Part shown: positions 6,516 to 13,277 of the stretch, piece by piece | How the letters are laid out: the number at the start of each line of letters is the position of its first letter | Numbering within the stretch: position 1 is the stretch's first letter | Source: Muribaculaceae bacterium | Lineage (GTDB): Bacteria; Bacteroidota; Bacteroidia; Bacteroidales; Muribaculaceae | Direction: 5' to 3' | Length of the DNA stretch: 13,277 bases | Assembly: GCA_020026215.1 (NCBI GenBank) | Contig: JAHHQT010000052.1 | Span: forward strand, 1 to 13,277 | The notes under the pieces: generated by a model | Seen by the model: only the letters and a program-made list of their open reading frames with translations | The model's database searches: none | What the model was told of the DNA's origin: nothing | Made by a program: the position numbers and the translations under genes

Positions 6516-7241
6516 TTTATCGACCAACAATTCGACAAACATCGTTCCCATCAATATCAGACAAATGGCGATACAGAGCAATATCAACAGCCATTTCAGA
6601 TACTTGATGTTGGGCTTGGATTCCTTGTTCACATGACGGAAATAGTATTCCTTGAAGAACAGATAGATGGCAGGCACAGAGGCAAATGCCAGCATATAAT
6701 CTTCAGGAATGTTGAAGAAGAATGTTTTGGAAAGTCCTATCAACGACCAGTGACAAAGCAGCAGGACAATGAACAGATTGACCTTTCTGGAGAACAGCAG
6801 CAGGATACCGATGGTAAACACCACTACCGAGCAAGGCATGACAGGCGTTGTGGTTACAGGGAAGGACAATCCGCGATACAATGATGCCACAGGATAGAGC
6901 AGGGGCATGATAATCAGCAAAGCCGCCAGTTTCACGTGTTTCTTATTGTATTCAAACGTGGTGTAGCCTGTAATCAAATCCCATAGCCACGCCACACTCA
7001 GCACCACCCAAAATATCGACATGACGATATTGTAGCTCCGTTCGGCACAGCAGATATAGAAATAGACGATAGCTATCCACAAATAAAGTACGATGAAGAA
7101 GATTTTCATTGCCATCACGTTCCAACGCTTCGGCTCACGGAGCAGACTGATGGTCAAAAAGATTCCTGTCAAAATCAGAATTAGCTGATAGCCCCAAGTC
7201 TGTGAATTGTATTCGGCTATCGTTTTCCAAAAAGTTTCCAT
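6513..7241 (-). CDS. Eight-helix membrane protein, DUF6064-like
   Basis: The 242-residue product begins METFWKTIAEYNSQTWGYQ, which resembles the start of DUF6064 proteins (FW..IA.YN...W), and then shows about eight hydrophobic segments. They lie near residues 18-36, 44-63, 70-88, 103-122, 128-148, 153-170, 182-198 and 215-237. The loop between helices 6 and 7 holds FFFNIPEDYMLAFA. No catalytic motif or signal peptide is visible, so it is an inner-membrane protein of unknown function. It follows the two exporter genes by 19 bp on the same strand, so it is the likely last gene of that operon and could aid the transporter. The membrane call is sure; the family name is tentative. Confidence 0.85.
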   Translation of the reverse strand: METFWKTIAEYNSQTWGYQLILILTGIFLTISLLREPKRWNVMAMKIFFIVLYLWIAIVYFYICCAERSYNIVMSIFWVVLSVAWLWDLITGYTTFEYNKKHVKLAALLIIMPLLYPVASLYRGLSFPVTTTPVMPCSVVVFTIGILLLFSRKVNLFIVLLLCHWSLIGLSKTFFFNIPEDYMLAFASVPAIYLFFKEYYFRHVNKESKPNIKYLKWLLILLCIAICLILMGTMFVELLVDK

Positions 7242-7260
7242 TAATTTATTATCGTTGTTT

Positions 7261-7752
7261 TTATAGTTTCTGTCGAGTTAGCGAATATGCCCTTTTAGGG
7301 AAAATGAACATCGGAAGGGTTGCCCCCACGGCAAGCATAAAGACTACGGTACAAGTCACCATGGTGTTGGAGAAGAACATTTCCATATATATAGCTCTTT
7401 GTGCTGGAATATCGAGCGACTGCAAGTACATGATTTGCGAGAAGACCATATTGTAGGCGAACTTACCGGGAATCATCGGCAACAAGGCAGGAATGTAAAG
7501 CACAGTCATCGGTGTACGGACTCTCTTGCCCAGCCACAAACTGCCAAAACCGATGATGGCAGCACCAACCAATGAGCCCGAAGAAATGTCAAAATCCAAA
7601 AAGTTCATCAGGCAATAACGGCAGGCGTGACCTACAGCTGCCAATAGCGCGATAAAGCGAAAGGCTTTCAATGGGGGATCGGAAATCGCACCGAATCCAA
7701 TAGCAGCCAACGCTGCGAAAAAGCCGTCTGTAAGTATATTAAAAACCATCAT
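7261..7752 (-). CDS. ThrE/YjjB-type exporter, small subunit
   Basis: The 163-residue membrane protein matches the C-terminal half of the ThrE family (ThrE_2, DUF3815). It has about four to five hydrophobic segments and the conserved stretch TVLYIPALLPMIPGKFAYNMV, where the PG motif is typical. In Corynebacterium ThrE, which exports threonine and serine, both halves sit in one chain; E. coli has them split as YjjP and YjjB, reported to act in succinate export. The ATG overlaps the stop of the partner gene by four bases (ATGA, 7749-7752), a sign of translational coupling. The length is close to that of YjjB. Substrate cannot be read from the sequence. Confidence 0.9.
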   Translation of the reverse strand: MMVFNILTDGFFAALAAIGFGAISDPPLKAFRFIALLAAVGHACRYCLMNFLDFDISSGSLVGAAIIGFGSLWLGKRVRTPMTVLYIPALLPMIPGKFAYNMVFSQIMYLQSLDIPAQRAIYMEMFFSNTMVTCTVVFMLAVGATLPMFIFPKRAYSLTRQKL

Positions 7753-8522
7753 AACAAATTATCTTTTACCAACAACAATGTAAACGAAAGTCCTGTGGCG
7801 ATACACACTATCAACAGGGAAGCCTTGACAAGTCGGGCAAAACCCGTGAGTACATATCCTTCCACCACATCAATAACTCCATTAATCAATGGTACGCCCG
7901 GCACAAGATAAAGCACACTGGTTGCCAAGGCAATTTCGGAAGTGGTGTCGAAAATCAATGCGGTGGACGCACAAAGCGATGCCACAAAAGCGGAAACGAT
8001 AAATACGATGTAGTGGTTGATACCGGCAGCGGTCATCTGCTGTTTCAAGAACAAGCCTGTGATGGTGGCGGAAAACACTATACCCATGGAGAGGGCATCT
8101 CCGCCAAAGAGCTGGCAAAACGAGGCATTGGCAATACCCACCAATATCAGTACAAAGAAAGAATGCACTGAGGGTGCGGAAATGATTTGCTTGTACCGTT
8201 CACGCAGAGTGGATAAGTCCAAATGTTTGTCGTAAGTTTCCCAGCTTAAGGCACTCAAACGTGAATTGTGTTCGAAACTAATGGGCAAATTGGGAATGTC
8301 CTTGACTTCGCTATAATGTTCGTGACTGATGGGATTGAGCACTGTCAGAATGATGGTTTTCTGATACACATTGATATTGACAACATAGCCGAAGGTGTCT
8401 GCAATGCGTTTTGCGCTTCGAATGACGCGTGACGTGTGAACACCGCATCCTATCATGTGGGAAGAATATTCGGAAATAAATTCTCCTACTTCTGACAATT
8501 TTTCTTGTGATTGTCTATCCAT
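7749..8522 (-). CDS. ThrE/YjjP-type exporter, large subunit
   Basis: The 257-residue product matches the N-terminal half of ThrE (PF06738, DUF1212). A soluble stretch of about 110 residues (GEFISEYSSHMIGCGVHTSRV at the front) is followed by roughly five membrane helices with the conserved YLVPGVPLINGVIDV motif. The length fits E. coli YjjP. The frame is open up to 8642, but the ATG whose first base is 8522 is chosen. It opens directly before the conserved domain, and a good promoter lies upstream at 8589-8619, inside that extra open frame. It is the first gene of a three-gene operon with the small subunit and the DUF6064-like protein. It probably exports a small amino or dicarboxylic acid across the inner membrane. 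Confidence 0.9.
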   Translation of the reverse strand: MDRQSQEKLSEVGEFISEYSSHMIGCGVHTSRVIRSAKRIADTFGYVVNINVYQKTIILTVLNPISHEHYSEVKDIPNLPISFEHNSRLSALSWETYDKHLDLSTLRERYKQIISAPSVHSFFVLILVGIANASFCQLFGGDALSMGIVFSATITGLFLKQQMTAAGINHYIVFIVSAFVASLCASTALIFDTTSEIALATSVLYLVPGVPLINGVIDVVEGYVLTGFARLVKASLLIVCIATGLSFTLLLVKDNLL

Positions 8523-8588
8523 TAAGACCTCTTGTTTTAATAGATTCTTTATTTTTTTCTTTAGTAAATATAGTTGTAAATATTTGCG

Positions 8589-8619
8589 CAAAAGTATAGA
8601 ATTTTTCGAAAACGGACAA
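8589..8619 (-). promoter_or_regulatory. Promoter of the exporter operon
   Basis: On the - strand TTG (8619-8617) is followed after 20 bp by TACTTTTG (8596-8589), a perfect TAnnTTTG box. The leader to the ATG at 8522 would be about 60 bases. Confidence 0.7.
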
Positions 8620-8761
8620 TAAAAATATTTAGTCAAAAACACTTTTATTCACATTTAAAAGTTCACGTTTTCGGCAAAAAAATTGAATCATAGCTAGTTA
8701 AAAAATATGAATATCTCCCACTTTTGCCCTGTAAATGCTTCACCCATCCATAGAAATTAAA

Positions 8762-8769
8762 TAAATTTG
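8762..8769 (+). promoter_or_regulatory. Candidate -7 box for the DUF4294 gene
   Basis: TAAATTTG fits the -7 consensus and lies 17 bp before the ATG at 8787. No TTTG stands at the usual -33 distance; the nearest, at 8723-8726, is too far away. The rest of the gap 8523-8786 shows only AT-rich sequence and the opposite promoter. Confidence 0.5.
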
Positions 8770-8786
8770 CTAAAAATATAGGCGAA

Positions 8787-9416
8787 ATGAAACAAATCTG
8801 CATCCTTCTTTTCCTCCTTTTGGGAGCTCTTCCAGGCTATGCTGACAGCTTGGACGAATTGTGGGATGAACTTCCGCCTATCGTTCACCGCGTTTACAAA
8901 GGACACTATTATTTCAAGACCGAGGAAAGCGACAGTTCGCTGATGCTGGTCATGAAACAAATTACTGTTTTCCCTGCGGAGAAATTCAAAAACAACCGTC
9001 AGGAACAATTCTATTGGCGCACCGTGAGAGATGTGAAGAAAGCACTGCCATACGCCAAATTAATCGCCGCTACGCTCATTGAGACCTACGAATATATAGA
9101 AACACTTCCCACGAAAGAAGCGCGCGAGAAACACCTTAAAGCAATGGAAAAAGATGTGTTCAATGAATACAAGCCTGAGCTGAAACGATTTTCTCGCCGT
9201 CAGGCAAAAGTGCTTGTCAAGTTGATTTACCGAGAAACCAACCAGCCGACCTACGACATTATCAAGGCTTTTCTCGGAAATTTCCGTGCGGGATTCTGGC
9301 AGGCATTCGGCAAGATATTCGGTGTCAGTCTGAAAGCCAATTGGGACCCGAAAAAGGACGATAAGGATGCAATGATTGAACGTATCTGTGTCAGAATAGA
9401 GCAAGGTTCGCTCTAA
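8787..9416 (+). CDS. Secreted DUF4294 protein
   Basis: The 209-residue product has a signal peptide (hydrophobic 5-15, likely cut after GYA-19) and then one helical domain typical of DUF4294, a family found mainly in Bacteroidota. Recognisable parts are the TVFPAEKFKNNRQEQFYWRT stretch, the following VRDVKKALPYAK, and KRFSRRQAKVLVKLIYRETN. There are no membrane helices after the signal, so the protein is periplasmic or envelope-associated. The function of the family is unknown to me. The gene is transcribed alone, and its stop codon overlaps that of the phospholipase gene coming from the other strand, with no terminator between them. Confidence 0.88.
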   Translation: MKQICILLFLLLGALPGYADSLDELWDELPPIVHRVYKGHYYFKTEESDSSLMLVMKQITVFPAEKFKNNRQEQFYWRTVRDVKKALPYAKLIAATLIETYEYIETLPTKEAREKHLKAMEKDVFNEYKPELKRFSRRQAKVLVKLIYRETNQPTYDIIKAFLGNFRAGFWQAFGKIFGVSLKANWDPKKDDKDAMIERICVRIEQGSL

Positions 9417-10252
9417 TATTCACTAAAGAACTTCGGCTTGATGACCAACCCCATACGCAAACGTGAATGGAATTGGTTGTAGTCTAACAGACATTCTCCG
9501 TAACCGTTATAGTATTGAAGGAAAAGGAATTGGTTATCCTTTTTGAAGATACGATAGTTGATTTCCCAAATGGAGTTGTAGTTCAAGTTCCATCCGCGAC
9601 GTTTTACCAAAGTCAGTGAGAAACCAAAACGCTTGTTCTTTGAGGTCAATGCCAGTCCCATTTGATAAATTCCGGAATAATCCAAAATATCCTTATTGTT
9701 CTGTCCGTCAACAATTGGAATCCAGAACTTGGCATGTACCATGAAGTTTGGATCGATAAATACGTTACCCGCCAATGATATCTTGTTCCAGCTGCGTGAT
9801 GCCAAACCGTCACGACCATTGGATTCATGCTCAATCATAAACGTAATCTTACCGATATACTTGTTTTTTACAAACAGGTGTTTCGCCAAACCGATACCGG
9901 GATTGAAGTTGAAGTCGTGCATCGGCATGGATTTCTCAAACACGTTCCACATACATTTCTGAGAGTAGAACAAATAGAGATAGGTATTGAACGGAAGTGT
10001 ACTTTTAGTCAATCGTTGGGCAATGCTGACCTGAAATTTCACATCGGAATTGTATTTCGTAATCTTCGGACCGATGGATGTACCGACAATGAAATAGTTA
10101 TCCTTGTAAAGTGTGAAATAAGGGCCGTTATCGAGTGCACGGCGAAGGCTGTCGGCATCAAATTCTGTATTTGTGTCGTTTCCGATGATTTGCGCAAATG
10201 AAATGAAATTCACGCAAATTACAAAAATAAGTGAAATTACATACCTAAGCAT
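9413..10252 (-). CDS. pldA: Outer-membrane phospholipase A (OMPLA/PldA family)
   Basis: The 279-residue product has a signal peptide (1-20, cut after SFA) and alternating beta strands ending in an aromatic residue (FFSEY), as expected for a 12-strand barrel. The catalytic core is visible: EHESNGRD holds His142 and Ser144, and SRSWNK holds Asn156. These correspond to the His-Ser-Asn triad of E. coli OMPLA. The enzyme is calcium-dependent, works as a dimer, and cleaves phospholipids misplaced in the outer leaflet. The ATG whose first base is 10252 starts the signal peptide. The likely -7 box ends only seven bases before it, so the mRNA may be almost leaderless. The gene converges on the DUF4294 gene with overlapping stop codons. 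Confidence 0.93.
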   Translation of the reverse strand: MLRYVISLIFVICVNFISFAQIIGNDTNTEFDADSLRRALDNGPYFTLYKDNYFIVGTSIGPKITKYNSDVKFQVSIAQRLTKSTLPFNTYLYLFYSQKCMWNVFEKSMPMHDFNFNPGIGLAKHLFVKNKYIGKITFMIEHESNGRDGLASRSWNKISLAGNVFIDPNFMVHAKFWIPIVDGQNNKDILDYSGIYQMGLALTSKNKRFGFSLTLVKRRGWNLNYNSIWEINYRIFKKDNQFLFLQYYNGYGECLLDYNQFHSRLRMGLVIKPKFFSEY

Positions 10253-10259
10253 AGCAATG

Positions 10260-10289
10260 CAAAATTAATTAAATAATCCGAGTGACAAA
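10260..10289 (-). promoter_or_regulatory. Promoter of the phospholipase gene
   Basis: On the - strand TTTG (10289-10286) is followed after 18 bp by TAATTTTG (10267-10260), a perfect -7 box. It sits directly at the start codon, implying a leader of only a few bases. Confidence 0.65.
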
Positions 10290-10402
10290 TATTATACAAT
10301 CCGTTTATTATCGCTTTTTTGTTTTAACTGACTTATCGGCGAATAAATGAAACCCGTTGACAAAAACACCTGAAACCTCAGCCCCATAAAATCAGACAAG
10401 TA

Positions 10403-10434
10403 TTTGCGCTTTTTCGGGTAAAAATGTATTTTTG
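10403..10434 (+). promoter_or_regulatory. Promoter of the lipoprotein gene
   Basis: TTTG (10403-10406), a 20-bp gap and TATTTTTG (10427-10434) match the -33/-7 consensus well. The ATG follows 21 bases later at 10456. Confidence 0.75.
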
Positions 10435-10455
10435 TAGAAATAGAAAATTCAAATT

Positions 10456-11448
10456 ATGCAAAAGAATATAATTTACAGCCTTCTGATTTTCCTGATGGCA
10501 GGTCTTTGTTCCTGCAGTAGCAAGGACTTTAAAGTAGAAGGCAATTTAAGTGATAAAGGTCGTCAGAATTTGCGTTTCGTCTATGCCTACAATGAGGGAG
10601 TTTCTTCCACTTGGATTCCTATGGTGGAAGGTAAATTTGAGTTGAAAGGTGCTTCGGAAGAAATGACCGTCGTATATGTGTTCAACTCCAAGATGTTCCA
10701 GATTTTCCACTTCGTAGCGCAAAACGGCGAGAACATTGAAATTGGCGGTACAATGGGAGACTTGAAGTTTGAAGGAAACGACATCAACCAACGCTGGTAC
10801 GAGTTCATCAAAAAATATGATGCCGACTTCAAAAACGGCAATACGGATGTAACCGACAAAGCCATCGAGGACTATATCAATGCGAACCCTAACGACGTAG
10901 TCAGCACCTTGTTGTTGATTTGCGACTACAGCAAAATCAGCTCTACCAAAGCCAAGGAATTGCTTGAAAAAATTAATGTTGAAGCTAAACCTGAATCTCT
11001 GTTGAAACTTTACGACAATTCTTTCGCCTTCAAAGAGGACAATACAGCATCCTTGAAGGGTTTGAAACTACGCAATACAAAAGATTCGTTGGTGAATTTC
11101 GAAGTGGAGAAAAAAGGACACACCTTACTCTATTTTTGGGATGAAGAAGCTGACAAAATGAAAACCCACAAGGGGGTGATAACTCGCTTGAAAGCCTTGA
11201 AAAAGGATAACGAGAACTTGAAAATAGCAGATGTGTTTACCAATCCAGACACGGTACAATGGTATAAGGCAACGCGCTTGGATTCCGTGAAATGGGAACA
11301 CTACAAGGCTCTTTGTGGAACAATGGACAAGTCTATCCAACACTTGGATGTGCGCGTGGGCAACTTCTTTATTCTTGCCGATTCGTTGGGTAACCAAATC
11401 TACCGCGGCCATTCCCTTGACGAAGTGGAAAAGGCATTGAAGAAATAG
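10456..11448 (+). CDS. Lipoprotein with DUF4369-like and thioredoxin-like domains, no CxxC
   Basis: The 330-residue product has a lipoprotein signal peptide with the lipobox LCSC, making Cys20 the lipid-bearing residue, so it is tethered to a membrane in the envelope. Residues about 24-120 (FKVEGNLSDKG... FELKGA) look like the DUF4369 beta domain often found before thioredoxin domains in Bacteroidota. Residues about 195-330 look like a TlpA-type thioredoxin fold. At the place where TlpA proteins have FWAxWCxxC, this protein reads LLYFWDEEADKM, so both active-site cysteines are missing. Only two cysteines remain in the mature part besides Cys20. It therefore should not act as a disulfide reductase and may be a binding or structural protein. 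Domain calls are by pattern and moderately sure. Confidence 0.8.
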   Translation: MQKNIIYSLLIFLMAGLCSCSSKDFKVEGNLSDKGRQNLRFVYAYNEGVSSTWIPMVEGKFELKGASEEMTVVYVFNSKMFQIFHFVAQNGENIEIGGTMGDLKFEGNDINQRWYEFIKKYDADFKNGNTDVTDKAIEDYINANPNDVVSTLLLICDYSKISSTKAKELLEKINVEAKPESLLKLYDNSFAFKEDNTASLKGLKLRNTKDSLVNFEVEKKGHTLLYFWDEEADKMKTHKGVITRLKALKKDNENLKIADVFTNPDTVQWYKATRLDSVKWEHYKALCGTMDKSIQHLDVRVGNFFILADSLGNQIYRGHSLDEVEKALKK

Positions 11449-11483
11449 AAATACGATAACCCAATACTCTCTAAAACAATCTT

Positions 11484-12107
11484 ATGAGTAAGATATTTTT
11501 TGAACCATGGATTGGAAATCAATATCATAACGGAGGTATATTCAAGAAAAAGATATTGATTGTTGGAGAAAGTCATTACTGCGGAGGTTGTGATGAATGT
11601 GGACTGAAGTACAATCAACACTGTACAGATTTAACCACCACAAAATGTATTCAAGACTATCTGGACCCAAATTGTGAACGTGAACCATGGATGAAAACAT
11701 TCTTGAAATTTGAGCGTTCTCTGGTTAATTTTGAAACTGATTCAGATGACCGTGAAAAGATATGGAACTCTGTAGCCTTTTTCAACTTTCTTCAAGTGGC
11801 AATGAATGGGGCAAGAGAGTCGGGCTCTCCAGAAGACTATGAAGAAGGAGCTGAGGCTTTTTTGGAAGTCATCAATGACTTGAAACCCGAACTCATTATC
11901 GTTTGGGGAGTAGGGAAATTGTACTATAGCCTTCCCGAAAAAAGTTGGGAAAAAGGAGAAACCGTCACTATAGATAGTTATAATGTTTTAAATGGATATT
12001 ATACTCTTAATGACGGTCATAAGTCGAGAATATTCTTTGTTTACCACCCTTCTGTTGGCTATAGCTGGGATTGGTGGTATAAAGTATTCTCTCATTTTGT
12101 AAAATAA
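11484..12107 (+). CDS. Cys-rich protein resembling the uracil-DNA glycosylase superfamily
   Basis: The 207-residue soluble protein has KILIVGESHY near residue 23, a strand followed by LIIVWGVG near 138, and FFVYHPS at 184-190. That order of a glycine-rich first motif, a central strand and a late HPS motif resembles the uracil-DNA glycosylase fold, where the HPS loop contacts DNA. Unlike typical members it has six cysteines close together in the first third (Cys33, 36, 39, 47, 55, 64), starting with YCGGCDEC right after the first motif. They could hold a metal or iron-sulfur cluster, as family 4 glycosylases do. The usual catalytic Asp/Glu is not obvious. The gene lies 35 bp after the lipoprotein gene without a visible terminator. 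Enzyme activity is not established. Confidence 0.78.
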   Translation: MSKIFFEPWIGNQYHNGGIFKKKILIVGESHYCGGCDECGLKYNQHCTDLTTTKCIQDYLDPNCEREPWMKTFLKFERSLVNFETDSDDREKIWNSVAFFNFLQVAMNGARESGSPEDYEEGAEAFLEVINDLKPELIIVWGVGKLYYSLPEKSWEKGETVTIDSYNVLNGYYTLNDGHKSRIFFVYHPSVGYSWDWWYKVFSHFVK

Positions 12108-12142
12108 TTTATAGAACTATATAAACCTCAAAATCAAATATT

Positions 12143-12607
12143 ATGTCACTGATACAATGTAGAAATTGCGGACATTTCATTTCTAACAGGGCTGAAAGAT
12201 GTCCCAAATGCGGTACACCTGTAGAACATACCATCAATTGTCCGGAATGTGGCGAACCTATGTCCTCCATCGACAATTGTTGTCCAAACTGCGGTTGTCC
12301 AAGATATAAGACTGAATCTAATACTACATCCAACGATGTATTCAGTAACGGTCCAAGCGGAAAAAGCAGGGGCGTAGCTGCCTTATTAGCTGTTTTTCTT
12401 GGCTCAATCGGTGCGCACTATTTCTATTTGGGCAAGAATACGGCGGGTGTTATCAACATTCTATTGGTGTTCTTGGGTTGGATTTTTATCATTCCTCCAT
12501 TGTTTGTTGGTATTCTCACTATCATTCAATGTATCTTGATGTTCACCATGACACAGGAAGAATTTGAACAACGCTACATTTATACCAACAAGACCTATCC
12601 GCTATAA
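12143..12607 (+). CDS. Double zinc-ribbon protein with TM2 domain
   Basis: The 154-residue product starts with two zinc ribbons: Cys6/9 with Cys20/23, and Cys33/36 with Cys46 or 47 and Cys50. A Ser/Asn-rich linker (57-72) leads to a TM2 domain (about 75-135). Its two helices flank the family motif GSIGAHYFYLGKNTAGVINI. The C-terminus is short and polar. TM2 proteins are inner-membrane proteins of unknown general role; bacterial members often carry a zinc ribbon at the N-terminus, facing the cytoplasm. The start at 12143 is fixed by the first ribbon. The gene stands 35 bp behind the glycosylase-like gene, and no own promoter is clear. Confidence 0.9.
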   Translation: MSLIQCRNCGHFISNRAERCPKCGTPVEHTINCPECGEPMSSIDNCCPNCGCPRYKTESNTTSNDVFSNGPSGKSRGVAALLAVFLGSIGAHYFYLGKNTAGVINILLVFLGWIFIIPPLFVGILTIIQCILMFTMTQEEFEQRYIYTNKTYPL

Positions 12608-12651
12608 CAACGAGACAGGCATATACCATATAACACCAAAAAACTTATCTA

Positions 12652-13277
12652 ATGTTAGTAAAAATAAACGGAGCTGCCGTACAGGGTATCGATGCTATTT
12701 CCGTTATGATTGAAGTTTCCGTTGACAAGGGATTCGGATTTTGCATCGTGGGTCTTCCCGATACAGCAGTCAAAGAAAGCGACCAACGCATATTGTCGGC
12801 GGTAAAGGTCAGCGGAATTGATTTTCCACGCCGTCAAGTGGTCATCAACATGAGTCCTGCCGACATCAAGAAGGAAGGCTCATCCTATGACTTGCCTTTG
12901 GCTATTGGAATTCTGGCAGCCGACGAGAAAATCAAGTCGGACAACATCAACCGCTACATGATGATGGGCGAACTGTCGCTCGACGGTACTGTACTGCCTA
13001 TCAAGGGCGTACTACCGATGGCAATTAAGGCTCGCGAAGAGGGCTTGGAAGGCATTATCGTCCCTAAAGCCAACGTGATGGAAGCTGCCGTGGTCAACAA
13101 TCTGAAAGTTTTTGGAGTAGAAAACATATTGGAAGTCATTGGATTCTTCAATGGCACTCACGACCTTGAACCCGTGGAAATTACCACTCGCGAAATGTTC
13201 AAGCAACAAATCAACCACTTCGATTTCGACTTCCCGGCAGTGAAAGGACAAGAGAACGTGAAACGTGCTTTTGAAGT
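12652..13277 (+). CDS. ComM/YifB-type Mg-chelatase-like AAA+ ATPase, N-terminal part
   Basis: The gene starts at ATG 12652 and runs off the window, so 208 complete codons are seen of a family usually near 510 residues long. The visible part is the N-terminal ChlI domain: GFGFCIVGLPDTAVKESDQR, INMSPADIKKEGSSYDLPLA and GELSLDGTVLPIKGVLPMA. The sequence ends at FDFPAVKGQENVKRAFE, just before the Walker A motif. ComM in Vibrio and Haemophilus is a hexameric helicase that drives branch migration during natural transformation. The family is widespread also in species not known to be competent, so the role here is uncertain. The gene follows the TM2 gene by 44 bp. Confidence 0.94.
   Translation, partial: MLVKINGAAVQGIDAISVMIEVSVDKGFGFCIVGLPDTAVKESDQRILSAVKVSGIDFPRRQVVINMSPADIKKEGSSYDLPLAIGILAADEKIKSDNINRYMMMGELSLDGTVLPIKGVLPMAIKAREEGLEGIIVPKANVMEAAVVNNLKVFGVENILEVIGFFNGTHDLEPVEITTREMFKQQINHFDFDFPAVKGQENVKRAFE

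Noticed and set aside
6459..6884. Open frame of 141 codons on the + strand
   Set aside because: It lies fully opposite the membrane-protein gene, is rich in Gln and His, and shows no domain.
8523..8642. Longer start for the YjjP-like gene
   Set aside because: A well-formed promoter lies inside this stretch, and the residues are Lys/Leu-rich and outside the family domain.
10304..10347. Possible hairpin TTTATTATCGC with GCGAATAAA
   Set aside because: Only nine pairs with a two-base bulge and a loop of more than 20 bases, in AT-rich DNA; not enough to call a riboswitch or attenuator.
1..13277. Mobile elements, CRISPR arrays, tRNA or rRNA genes
   Set aside because: No transposase or integrase motifs, no regular repeat-spacer pattern, and no recognisable tRNA or rRNA sequence was found on reading both strands.

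Overview
The window looks like an ordinary chromosomal stretch from a member of the Bacteroidales (Bacteroidota). Several upstream regions carry a TAnnTTTG-like -7 box with a TTTG or TTG about 18-20 bp before it, which is the promoter type of this phylum. Start codons mostly lack a Shine-Dalgarno sequence. Several products belong to families typical of the phylum (DUF4294, DUF4369/thioredoxin-like lipoprotein, RlmL-like methyltransferase with a charged tail). The genus cannot be fixed from the sequence alone. No RNA gene, insertion sequence, prophage or CRISPR array was seen, and the genes are closely packed on both strands.

Positions 1-3954 hold housekeeping genes on the + strand. They are the 3' end of an RlmL-type RNA methyltransferase gene, purD 18 bp behind it, a terminator, and then fhs (formate-tetrahydrofolate ligase) with its own promoter and a strong terminator. 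purD and fhs both feed purine synthesis, since fhs makes the 10-formyl-THF used later in the pathway.

Positions 4064-6252 are the most interesting part. They hold an apparent regulatory operon of an ECF sigma factor, a very small single-pass membrane protein placed like an anti-sigma factor, and two secreted Cys/His-rich proteins. The second secreted protein looks like a Spy/CpxP-type periplasmic protein with a cysteine cluster inserted. The first is a shortened relative of it in which the second half of the fold is replaced by a 14-Cys, 10-His tail. The layout resembles the CnrY-CnrX-CnrH metal-sensing system (small anti-sigma, periplasmic Spy-like sensor, ECF sigma), which suggests metal or thiol stress sensing in the envelope. 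That function is an inference. A perfect terminator closes the unit, followed by a 55-residue zinc-ribbon gene that is easily missed by annotation.

Positions 6513-8522 on the - strand hold a three-gene operon: a two-part ThrE/YjjP-YjjB-type exporter, with overlapping ATGA between its genes, and an eight-helix membrane protein (DUF6064-like). Divergent from it are a secreted DUF4294 protein (8787-9416) and, converging on that with overlapping stop codons, an outer-membrane phospholipase A (9413-10252).

Positions 10456-13277 run on the + strand. They hold a lipoprotein with a thioredoxin-like domain that has lost its CxxC, a Cys-rich protein resembling the uracil-DNA glycosylase superfamily, a double zinc-ribbon protein with a TM2 domain, and the 5' part of a ComM/YifB-type magnesium-chelatase-like ATPase. 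No terminator was seen between these four genes. There is no stretch over 300 bases without a gene; the longest gaps (8523-8786, 2059-2286, 3955-4167, 10253-10455) hold promoters and terminators.
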